From Paenalicyclobacillus macrosporangiidus (GTDB lineage Bacteria > Bacillota > Bacilli > Alicyclobacillales > Alicyclobacillaceae): DNA of 64,000 bases. Positions 28,175 to 35,170 of the stretch are shown piece after piece. The stretch covers positions 1-64,000 of the forward strand of contig NZ_FPBV01000010.1 of assembly GCF_900116805.1 (NCBI RefSeq), given 5' to 3'. The notes under the pieces were generated by a model. It saw only the letters and a list, made by a program, of their open reading frames with translations. It ran no database searches and was not told where the DNA came from. Numbering within the stretch: position 1 is the stretch's first letter; each line of letters starts with the position of its first letter. The position numbers and the translations under genes are program-made.

Positions 28175-29335
28175 ATGACGAAAGTGGCAGTAAATCCAGA
28201 CATCCTGCGTTGGGCAATGGGGCGCGCAGGTGAAAGTGAAGCGACCCTAAGCAAAAAGTTTCCGAAAATTTCGCAGTGGATCAGTGGTTCGGCGTTTCCG
28301 ACCCTCAAACAACTAGAGGAGTTCGCCAAGTCTACGCACGTCCCCTTGGGGAGTTTGTTTCTGCATCAGCCTCCGGAGGAAACGTTGCCCGTTCCATTTT
28401 TCCGAACTGTGGAAGGCGATGCGCCACGACGTCCCAGTGCGGAATTGTTGGATACGATTCGGCAAATGAAACTCCGACAGAACTGGATGCAGGAGTACTT
28501 GCAACGTATTGACGCATCGCCGCTTGATTTTGTGGGCTATCATTCCGTCGAAGAGGAAACGCAGTCCATCGTTCAACACATGCGTGAAGTCTTAAGGATG
28601 GATGATCAATGGGCTAAGTCTTTCCGTACATGGGAAGAGGCGTTACGCCGGCTCCGCCATCGTATTGAAGATACCGGCGTCTTGGTGGTTGTCAATAGCG
28701 TGGTTGGGAACAACACGCATCGCGAACTGGATCTCTCCGAATTTCGCGGATTTGTGCTCATTGATTCCTTTGCACCTCTGATCTTTGTGAATGGGCAGGA
28801 TGGCAAAGCCGCGCAGATGTTTACGCTTGCCCACGAGTTCGCACATGTGTTGTTTGGCAAAGGGGCCATTTTCGACTTGCCGGAAATGATGCCTGCGCAG
28901 GACGAGCTCGAAATAAAATGCAACGAGGTGGCTGCCGAATTCCTGGTTCCCAAGAATCGCCTGTTGTCTCAATGGGATAAGCGGGCAGAGGATTCTGAGG
29001 AAATCGCCCGATTGGCTCGCCAGTACAAGGTGAGTCAATTGGTTGTCGCTCGCCGCGCGCTGGATCTTGGGCTTATGACAAAGGAGCGGTACTTTGGTTT
29101 CTACAGGGAGTATCAGAAAAGTGTTCTTGGGGCTCAAGAACGTAAAGAGGATAAAGAGAACGGTGGAAATTTCTATTTCACCACCCATCTGCGTGTTGGG
29201 GATCGCTTTGCGCGAGCGCTCATTACAGCACTTCTGGAGGGAGAGGTATCGTACACGGAGGCTTACCGCTTGACAGGACTTTTTGGTAAGACATTTGACA
29301 AATACGTGGAATGGGTAGAGGGCGTTGGACGATGA
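28175..29335 (+). CDS. XRE-type HTH protein with ImmA/IrrE metallopeptidase domain
   Basis: 386 residues from the ATG at 28175, preceded by GGGAGGTGAG. The N-terminus is a helix-turn-helix variant (WAMGRAGESEATLSKKFPKI, then PTLKQLEEFAKSTHVPLGSL). The central domain has the zinc-protease motif HEFAH in LAHEFAHVLFG and a downstream Glu-rich helix (KCNEVAAEFLVP). Proteins of this type cleave repressors or act as antitoxin-like regulators. It is translationally coupled (ATGA) to a PIN-domain gene, a frequent pairing in mobile and toxin-antitoxin-like loci. Confidence 0.88.
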   Translation: MTKVAVNPDILRWAMGRAGESEATLSKKFPKISQWISGSAFPTLKQLEEFAKSTHVPLGSLFLHQPPEETLPVPFFRTVEGDAPRRPSAELLDTIRQMKLRQNWMQEYLQRIDASPLDFVGYHSVEEETQSIVQHMREVLRMDDQWAKSFRTWEEALRRLRHRIEDTGVLVVVNSVVGNNTHRELDLSEFRGFVLIDSFAPLIFVNGQDGKAAQMFTLAHEFAHVLFGKGAIFDLPEMMPAQDELEIKCNEVAAEFLVPKNRLLSQWDKRAEDSEEIARLARQYKVSQLVVARRALDLGLMTKERYFGFYREYQKSVLGAQERKEDKENGGNFYFTTHLRVGDRFARALITALLEGEVSYTEAYRLTGLFGKTFDKYVEWVEGVGR

Positions 29336-29817
29336 CTACACACACGAGGGAATATGTGGTAGATGCCAACGTGTTGATTACTGCTTATCAAAATTACTAT
29401 GCGCACGATCTGCTACCGAGATTTTGGGATGTCCTTCCGAATGAAAGTCGAGTGTGCAGCATTGATAGAGTATTGAGGGAACTTCGCCGCGGCAATGACT
29501 GGCTTTCAAGTTGGGCGCAACAGCATAGGGATTGGTTTCTGTCCACGGATGAGATTTCGGTGCTGGAACGATACAGAGACGTCGTCAATTGGGTAGCCTC
29601 TGTTTCTCGATACAAAGAGGAGAACAAGATGGCGTTTTATGAAGGGGCGGATCCATGGTTGGTTGCGTACGCATCGGTACATCATTTGACGGTGGTGACA
29701 TTGGAACGTCCGGAGCCGAATTCACGGAAAGTGAAAGTTCCTGATGTATGTAACCAATTTGGGGTTCCTGTTGTGAACACATTCAGGATGTTACGGTCAT
29801 TAGGCATTGTGTTCTGA
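29332..29817 (+). CDS. DUF4411-type PIN-domain protein, putative toxin RNase
   Basis: 161 residues from the ATG at 29332, which overlaps the previous stop by 4 bases. It begins EYVVDANVLITAYQNYY, with the first PIN acidic residue D11, and later carries EGADPWLVAYASVHHLTVVT with another conserved Asp. PIN domains are Mg-dependent ribonucleases. DUF4411 proteins are regularly found next to ImmA/IrrE peptidases. A toxin-antitoxin-like role is inferred from that pairing and is not shown here. Codon use is more A/T-rich than in the surrounding genes, which suggests transfer. Confidence 0.82.
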   Translation: MTTHTREYVVDANVLITAYQNYYAHDLLPRFWDVLPNESRVCSIDRVLRELRRGNDWLSSWAQQHRDWFLSTDEISVLERYRDVVNWVASVSRYKEENKMAFYEGADPWLVAYASVHHLTVVTLERPEPNSRKVKVPDVCNQFGVPVVNTFRMLRSLGIVF

Positions 29818-29848
29818 TTTTCATGGCGAACTTTCCGCTAAAAACCAC

Positions 29849-29880
29849 AAAGATTTTGGCGCAAGCACGCCAAAATCTTT
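29849..29880. terminator. Strong bidirectional stem-loop terminator
   Basis: AAAGATTTTGGCG and CGCCAAAATCTTT form a perfect 13-bp stem around the 6-base loop CAAGCA. It sits between the PIN gene and the leftward siderophore-binding gene. A/T-rich arms give a terminator-like tail in both directions. Confidence 0.8.
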
Positions 29881-29967
29881 GCAATCCGCTTTATGGAAAA
29901 CATATGGGAAAGGTAGCTATCCAGTTCGCTGGTCGTTCACCATGTGTCTTAGAGGTTCGGCATCCCA

Positions 29968-30966
29968 TTACAGCTTGTTGAGATAGTCCACCAGTTGGTC
30001 CAGCATCAAGTTCGCGGAGAGGATGCCGCCGGACGTGTTCCACACACTGTCGTCCACAGTGAACACATGGTTCTTCTTGACAGCGGACAATTGCTTCCAG
30101 AGCGGGTCCTGCGTCCAGTCGTCCGCCACGGCTTTGCCCTTTCCGTCGCCGGTGTCATAGATGTAGTAGAAGATGACGTCTCCGTCCATGTCCGGAATCC
30201 GTTCCTTCGTCACGTTGTCCGCGAAGCCGTGCTTCTGCTGCGCCTTCGGCCGCTTCAGGCCGACTTCATTCAGGATGGTTCCGGCAAACGTGTCGTCGTA
30301 GTAGATTCGGGCGGTGCCGGGCATGAAGCGGACCAGGGACACCTGGGTGGACAGCTTGTCGCCCAGTTTGTCGCGCACCTGTGCCACGTGCTGATTGAAC
30401 TCCGCGATCTTCTGCGCGCCTTCCTGCTCCTTATGTAACGCCTTCGCATAGAGTTGGAAGTTTTGTTTCCAGTCGCCGCGCAAGTCCTCCGAAAACACGG
30501 TCGGCGCGATCTTCGAGAGCTGGCTGTACACCTTCTCCTGCCTCATCTTGTTGCCGAGAATCAGGTCCGGCTTCAGCGCGGCAATCTTTTCGATGTTCGG
30601 CTGGTTCTCATCGCCGACAACCTCGACGCCCTGCATTTCATTGGCGATATGCGGGTACCAGGGGTTCCCTTCCCACGACTTGACTGCGCCCACCGGTTTG
30701 ATCCCGAGCGCCAATACGGCCTCCGTGCCCTCGTTGGTCAACACCACGATCCGCTTGGGAATGCCATGGATGGTGGTGCTGCCCATCGCGTGCTGCACCG
30801 TGTACACCACCTGGTCGGCGTTGCCTTCCGACGAATTGGCCGTGCCCTGGGCGGCGGTTTGGTTTGTCGTTTGGCCGCACCCAGTGACCACTACCATCAA
30901 GGTGGCGAACAGGGCCAACAACATTCCGAACAGGTGTCGCCGTCTTGCGAGCGAACCCGACAGCAT
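29968..30966 (-). CDS. Siderophore-binding lipoprotein of an iron ABC transporter
   Basis: 332 residues from the ATG at 30966, with AAGGAGGAG upstream. Lipobox VVTGC follows a clear signal segment. The class III binding-protein fold is recognisable (RIVVLTNEGTEAVLALGIKP, PDLILGNKMRQ, YYDDTFAGTILNEVGLKRP). The resemblance is to FhuD/YfiY-type binders of hydroxamate or catechol siderophores. It is divergent from the two permeases and ATPase at 31189-34149, which lack their own binding protein, so the four genes form one transporter. Confidence 0.85.
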   Translation of the reverse strand: MLSGSLARRRHLFGMLLALFATLMVVVTGCGQTTNQTAAQGTANSSEGNADQVVYTVQHAMGSTTIHGIPKRIVVLTNEGTEAVLALGIKPVGAVKSWEGNPWYPHIANEMQGVEVVGDENQPNIEKIAALKPDLILGNKMRQEKVYSQLSKIAPTVFSEDLRGDWKQNFQLYAKALHKEQEGAQKIAEFNQHVAQVRDKLGDKLSTQVSLVRFMPGTARIYYDDTFAGTILNEVGLKRPKAQQKHGFADNVTKERIPDMDGDVIFYYIYDTGDGKGKAVADDWTQDPLWKQLSAVKKNHVFTVDDSVWNTSGGILSANLMLDQLVDYLNKL

Positions 30967-31061
30967 GAAAGACTCCTCCTTCCGAATTGGCTTCTGCGCG
31001 TACCTCTGTAAGTACACGGATGTAGAAACGACTTGCGCGCAGCGCCTCTTTCATCTAAAGT

Positions 31062-31076
31062 TGACTTGTAAAGTCA
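31062..31076. promoter_or_regulatory. 15-base palindrome at the start site, candidate iron-regulator operator
   Basis: TGACTTGTAAAGTCA reads TGACTT-GTA-AAGTCA, a perfect inverted repeat with a 3-base centre. It covers the expected transcription start of the siderophore-binding gene. It does not match the usual Fur box. A DtxR-like or other repressor is possible. Confidence 0.5.
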
Positions 31077-31082
31077 TGTTTC

Positions 31083-31110
31083 AATATACTTAACTCGCTT
31101 CGTTTGTCAA
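31083..31110 (-). promoter_or_regulatory. Promoter of the siderophore-binding protein gene
   Basis: Read leftward, TTGACA (31110-31105, perfect) and TATATT (31088-31083) are 16 bases apart. The predicted start site falls on the palindrome at 31062-31076, a suitable place for repression. Confidence 0.7.
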
Positions 31111-31139
31111 TACTAATTCGCGAATGGGTTTGATTTCAT

Positions 31140-31173
31140 TCAAGCTTTCCTGTTTGTCACTCAAGCTTTCCTG
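31140..31173 (+). repeat. Direct repeat upstream of the permease operon
   Basis: TCAAGCTTTCCTG occurs at 31140-31152 and again at 31161-31173. The copies are 21 bases apart, two helical turns. It lies just before the first permease gene and could be an activator site. Confidence 0.4.
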
Positions 31174-31188
31174 CTTGGCCGATGTCGG

Positions 31189-32250
31189 GTGAATCGCGCA
31201 AGCGCGCAGCTTCGGATGAACTCAGTCAGGACGGTGAACGAGGGCGTGTTGACCAACCGCTTGTGGGGAAAGGTTTGGATTCTCCTGTTGCTTTTCATAG
31301 GTGTACTATTCAGCGCGTTGTTCAGTGTCTGTGAGGGGCTCGGCAATTCTTCCATTTCTGCGATCCTCGCGGCCGCCCTGCACCCTTCCGGAAGCCAGCT
31401 CGGCACCGTCCTCCAGGAGGTGCGGATTCCGAGAGCGCTCATCGGCGTGATCGTCGGCGCTTGCCTCGGCCTGTCGGGCGTGCTGCTGCAGACCATGACG
31501 CGCAATCGGCTGGCCGACGTCGGGATCTTCGGCCTCAACGCCGGCGCATCGTTCGCCGTCGTGCTCGGCATCTCGCTGTTCGGCATGACCTCCGTCAGCG
31601 CCCTCACGTGGATGGGGCTGCTCGGGAGCCTCGCGGCGGGTGCGTGCGTGTACCTGATGGCCGTCTCCGCCCCCGGACGCGCTTCACCGACCACCATCAC
31701 CTTGGCCGGCGCCGCCCTGACGATGCTGCTGTCGTCGTTGACGCACGCCCTGCTCGTCCTCGACCAGCCGATGTTGAGTCAGGTTTTGTTTTGGATCTCG
31801 GGTTCCCTCGCGGGGCGATCCATGCACGCGCTCCTTGTCACGCTTCCCTTCCTCGCCGCCGGTGCGCTGATTGCCGTTGGAATGGTGCGCGCACTCGCCC
31901 TCATGGAATTCGAGGATGACGTGGCGGAGGGACTCGGCCAGCGGGTGTTGTGGATGAGGTTGGCCGCCGGGCTGGCCGTCATCCTGTTGGCGGGCGGATG
32001 TGTTGCCCTGGCGGGGCCCGTCGGGTTCCTGGGGTTGATGACGCCGCACCTCGGGCGCTGGCTGGTCGGTTCGTCCATGCCCTGGCTGCTGAGCTACAGT
32101 GCCTGCTTGGGCGCTCTGGTGTTGGTGTGGGCGGATGTGGCCGCGCGCACCGTGCTGCAACCCAGTGAGCTGCCGATTGGCGTCTTGACGGCCCTGATTG
32201 GCGCCCCGTTCCTGATCCACGTCGCGCGCAGAGGAGGCATCCGGTCGTGA
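31189..32250 (+). CDS. Iron-siderophore ABC transporter permease (FecCD family), first subunit
   Basis: 353 residues. The FecCD blocks RIPRALIGVIVGACLGLSGVL, LLQTMTRNRLADVGIFGLNAG and GFLGLMTPHLGRWLVG are present (in GC-rich, Ala/Leu-rich membrane segments). The start is uncertain: GTG at 31189 opens the frame, an ATG at 31216 is the next choice, and neither has a good ribosome site. Its stop overlaps the GTG of the second permease. It forms a heterodimeric channel with that subunit. Confidence 0.86.
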   Translation: MNRASAQLRMNSVRTVNEGVLTNRLWGKVWILLLLFIGVLFSALFSVCEGLGNSSISAILAAALHPSGSQLGTVLQEVRIPRALIGVIVGACLGLSGVLLQTMTRNRLADVGIFGLNAGASFAVVLGISLFGMTSVSALTWMGLLGSLAAGACVYLMAVSAPGRASPTTITLAGAALTMLLSSLTHALLVLDQPMLSQVLFWISGSLAGRSMHALLVTLPFLAAGALIAVGMVRALALMEFEDDVAEGLGQRVLWMRLAAGLAVILLAGGCVALAGPVGFLGLMTPHLGRWLVGSSMPWLLSYSACLGALVLVWADVAARTVLQPSELPIGVLTALIGAPFLIHVARRGGIRS

Positions 32251-33311
32251 AGCACGGGAACCCCCCGTCCGCTCGCACCCACATCCGGCCAGCTTACCGA
32301 TGGCATCGGTTCACCGTCGTCACTGCGGTGTTGGTTTTGATGATGATCCTCCTTTTCATCGTGAGCCTGAGCGTCGGTGAAACGTTCCTCGATCCGCTGG
32401 AGCTGACGCAAACACTGTTCGGATCGACAACCCCTTACAATCAACTCATGCTGAATCTGCGCGCGCCGCGCATCCTGGCGGCGTTGCTCGCCGGATGCGC
32501 GCTCGGCGGCGCCGGTGCCATTCTGCAGGCCATCATCCGCAACCCGCTTGCTTCCCCGGACCTGCTCGGGATCTCGGGCGGATCGTCCGCCGCCATCGTC
32601 GGACTGTTGCTGCTGTTTCCGAACGTCAGCGTGCATTGGCATCCTCCAGCCGCCTTGCTCGGCGCGCTGGTGGCCGCCATCCTGATCTACGGATTGGCCT
32701 GGCGGAAAGGGCTGAGCCCCACACGGCTCGTCTTGGTCGGCATTGCCATCGGCGCCATGGCGGCCGCCCTGACCACCTTTCTGCTGGTGGCCAGCGCGCC
32801 GGAGGTGCAGAGCCGGGCGTATGTCTGGTTGGTCGGATCGGTCTACGGCAGCGACTGGCCGGACGTGGCCGCCGGTCTGCCCTGGGTGCTGGGCTTCGGT
32901 CTGGCGAGCTGGTTGTTCGCACAGCACATTCACATCCTGCAATTCTCCGATGATGTCAGCGCCGCCCTGGGCGCGCGATTGACCCCGTACCGGGTGATTG
33001 GATTTGCGCTTTGCGTCGGCCTCACCGGGGGTGCGTTGGCGCTCGGCGGCGCCATCGGCTTCGTCGGCCTGCTGGCGCCACACATCGCCCGGATGCTGGT
33101 CGGCACGGAATTTGGAAAGTGGTTTGTCACCTCGGCCCTGCTGGGGGGCATCATCGTGATGGTGGCGGACACCGTCGGGCGCACCGCGTTCAGTCCGCTG
33201 GATGTGCCGGTCGGCATCTTCACGTCCGCCGTCGGCGCGCCGTTCTTCATCTTCCTGTTGCTGAGGGGCAAGCGCATTGAAGGAAGGAGTGGTGAGCATG
33301 CTGCTCGCTGA
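32247..33311 (+). CDS. Iron-siderophore ABC transporter permease, second subunit
   Basis: 354 residues from a GTG that overlaps the previous stop (GTGA). The family blocks are LRAPRILAALLAGCALGGAGA, AIIRNPLASPDLLGISGGSSA and GFVGLLAPHIARMLVGTEF. About nine or ten membrane segments are expected. The pairing of two different FecCD permeases is typical of siderophore importers (FhuB/FhuG, FecC/FecD). Confidence 0.88.
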   Translation: MKHGNPPSARTHIRPAYRWHRFTVVTAVLVLMMILLFIVSLSVGETFLDPLELTQTLFGSTTPYNQLMLNLRAPRILAALLAGCALGGAGAILQAIIRNPLASPDLLGISGGSSAAIVGLLLLFPNVSVHWHPPAALLGALVAAILIYGLAWRKGLSPTRLVLVGIAIGAMAAALTTFLLVASAPEVQSRAYVWLVGSVYGSDWPDVAAGLPWVLGFGLASWLFAQHIHILQFSDDVSAALGARLTPYRVIGFALCVGLTGGALALGGAIGFVGLLAPHIARMLVGTEFGKWFVTSALLGGIIVMVADTVGRTAFSPLDVPVGIFTSAVGAPFFIFLLLRGKRIEGRSGEHAAR

Positions 33312-34149
33312 AAACATCCAGGTGGGGTACGGATCGAAGATCGTCATTCAGGAACTGAATCTGACCATCGCGCCGGGCCAGATCACTACCTTTATCGGTG
33401 CCAACGGCTGCGGGAAATCCACCCTGTTGCGGACGCTGGCTCGTTTGTTGAAGCCAACGGCCGGCACCGTCCTGCTCGACGGGCGTGACATCTTCAAGCG
33501 ATCGACGCGGGAAGTGGCCAAGCAATTGGCACTCCTGCCACAGACCCCGTACGCGCCGCCCGAAGTCACCGTCCGTCAACTCGTCCGGCTGGGGCGCTAT
33601 CCGCACGGGCGGTGGCTCGGCGGATGGAGCGACCGGGACGAGCAGGCTGTGCAGGAAGCCTTGGCGGCCATGAAGTTGACGGACCTCGCGGATCAACCGG
33701 TCGACACGCTGTCGGGGGGCCAGCGGCAGCGCGCCTGGATTGCCATGACGCTTGCGCAGGAGACGGACTTGTTGCTGCTGGATGAGCCCACCACCTACCT
33801 GGACCTGTCGCACCAGTTGGACATCCTGGATATCCTGCGGGAGCTCAATCGACGGCATCACAAGACCATCGTCATGGTCCTGCACGACTTGAACCTGGCT
33901 GCGCGCTATTCGGATGTCATGGTCGCGGTTCACCAGGGAACCGTGTACACGCAGGGGAAGCCGGAGAAAGTGATGACGCCGGAAACCATCCGGGCGATCT
34001 TCGACGTGGAGTGCGTGGTGATTCCGGATCCGGTCGCCGGGACGCCGCTGTGCATCCCCATCGCGACGCGAAACCACGAGGTGGGTGAGGATGCGGGACG
34101 GACACAGGAACCGGCGCAGGCCCGGCATGCGTTGGAACTGGCCCGTTGA
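33298..34149 (+). CDS. Iron-siderophore ABC transporter ATP-binding protein
   Basis: 283 residues from the ATG at 33298, with AAGGAG 8 bases upstream; it overlaps the permease end by 14 bases. Walker A is GANGCGKST, the signature LSGGQRQRAWIAM, Walker B LLLLDEPTTYLDL, and the switch His is in VLHDLNLAARYSD. The motif DEPTTYLDLSHQLD is characteristic of the FecE/FepC subfamily. The last 25 residues are a polar extension. Confidence 0.92.
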   Translation: MLLAENIQVGYGSKIVIQELNLTIAPGQITTFIGANGCGKSTLLRTLARLLKPTAGTVLLDGRDIFKRSTREVAKQLALLPQTPYAPPEVTVRQLVRLGRYPHGRWLGGWSDRDEQAVQEALAAMKLTDLADQPVDTLSGGQRQRAWIAMTLAQETDLLLLDEPTTYLDLSHQLDILDILRELNRRHHKTIVMVLHDLNLAARYSDVMVAVHQGTVYTQGKPEKVMTPETIRAIFDVECVVIPDPVAGTPLCIPIATRNHEVGEDAGRTQEPAQARHALELAR

Positions 34150-34236
34150 GGGCGGAGGGCGGTGTCGGTGCGTTTTGGTAATGGAACTGATGTTTGTGGT
34201 ACCTCATCACTCCCTTCAACAAAGGGGAAACGGGAT

Positions 34237-34265
34237 ATGAGGCTCCCTTCTGCAGGGAGCCTCAT
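34237..34265. terminator. Terminator stem-loop after the siderophore operon
   Basis: ATGAGGCTCCCT and AGGGAGCCTCAT form a perfect 12-bp stem around TCTGC. It lies between the ends of the rightward ABC operon and the leftward gene at 34368. No strong U-tract follows on either strand. Confidence 0.7.
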
Positions 34266-34367
34266 GCTCGTGATGGGTCCGTTGCGGATGACAGAAACTG
34301 TATGACATGCATGTGGTATGAAGGACGCCGACTCCCAGTGGCAGGGCGGCATCCCGGCAGATGGATT

Positions 34368-34778
34368 TTACTGCGTCGCATCAAAGGTGACGTTCTGCCG
34401 GTCCGTCGAGTAGCCCTCCGTCAGTTGGAAGTACAACGTGAACTGCTTGACGTCCGAGGGCAGGGCCTCAAGGGTGACGTTGCCCGTCACCGAGGTCCCG
34501 GGACCAATCTGACCGGTGAACTGCGGGTCCTGCGCCACCAGCCCGACGAACTGGTTGTCCGCCAGGATAAAGGTGGACAGCATCGAGGCATCTCCTGCAA
34601 CCTTGCCGTTGTTGCTGAGCGTAACGTTGACTACGGTCCCGCTCGCATCATGTGCAATGCTGTTGATGGTCAGCCGCATGCCGTTGCTGCTGGTATGGTT
34701 GTACGGCAAATGGGACAGGGGCACTGCGGCAGGTGTGGCGGAATTCGAGTCGCCGGTCCCAGTTGTCGCCGACGTCAA
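34368..34778 (-). CDS. Secreted-type DUF4352-like protein lacking its signal peptide
   Basis: 136 residues from a TTG at 34778. A Ser/Thr/Asn-rich start (TSATTGTGDSNSATPAAVPL) leads into an Ig-like beta domain (MRLTINSIAHDASGTVVNVT, PDVKQFTLYFQ-type ending) resembling DUF4352/telokin-like domains of surface lipoproteins. Such proteins normally begin with a signal peptide. Here the frame is closed by a TAA seven codons upstream of the TTG, with no better start. It may be an N-terminally broken gene or may start far less efficiently than its relatives. Confidence 0.45.
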   Translation of the reverse strand: MTSATTGTGDSNSATPAAVPLSHLPYNHTSSNGMRLTINSIAHDASGTVVNVTLSNNGKVAGDASMLSTFILADNQFVGLVAQDPQFTGQIGPGTSVTGNVTLEALPSDVKQFTLYFQLTEGYSTDRQNVTFDATQ

Positions 34779-34929
34779 TAATGAACGGATTTTGTTTTAT
34801 GCGATCGCGATCGCAGCTCCGTAGCGACGGATTTGCATTTACCTGACTCGGGCGGGGTGCGGATTGTGACCGTTTTGCATTTACGCATGGTTCCCGGGTG
34901 GTTCCCGGGCGGTCGACGGTGCAGATAAG

Positions 34930-35109
34930 TCAATCCATCCACTTAATTTCACCGCTCGCGTCCGACATAACGTCAAAACTGCAATTCTGATGTCCCCCTC
35001 CCGGCACGAAAACATCAAATTGTTCCTTATGGTTGCGGGCATGGCTTCCGGCCGTGCACATTGGGGTCAATCCCCCATCGTCCGAATGAACTACGGAAAA
35101 TTGCTCCAT
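34930..35109 (-). CDS. Small conserved-looking protein of unknown function (59 residues)
   Basis: The ATG at 35109 is preceded by a strong ribosome site (GAGGAGG, 6 bases away), which is the main reason to believe in it. The peptide is polar, with two Cys and several His (MCTAGSHARNHKEQFDVFVP, then GGGHQNCSFDV) and no membrane segment. A metal-binding fold is possible. It is divergent from the GGDEF/HD-GYP gene, starting 62 bases away. It was not recognised as a member of any family. Confidence 0.55.
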   Translation of the reverse strand: MEQFSVVHSDDGGLTPMCTAGSHARNHKEQFDVFVPGGGHQNCSFDVMSDASGEIKWMD

Positions 35110-35170
35110 GCGTGCCTCCTCTTTCATTTTAGACAGTCGTAATTTTGAGGCGTGTGGGAGGGGGTACGTC

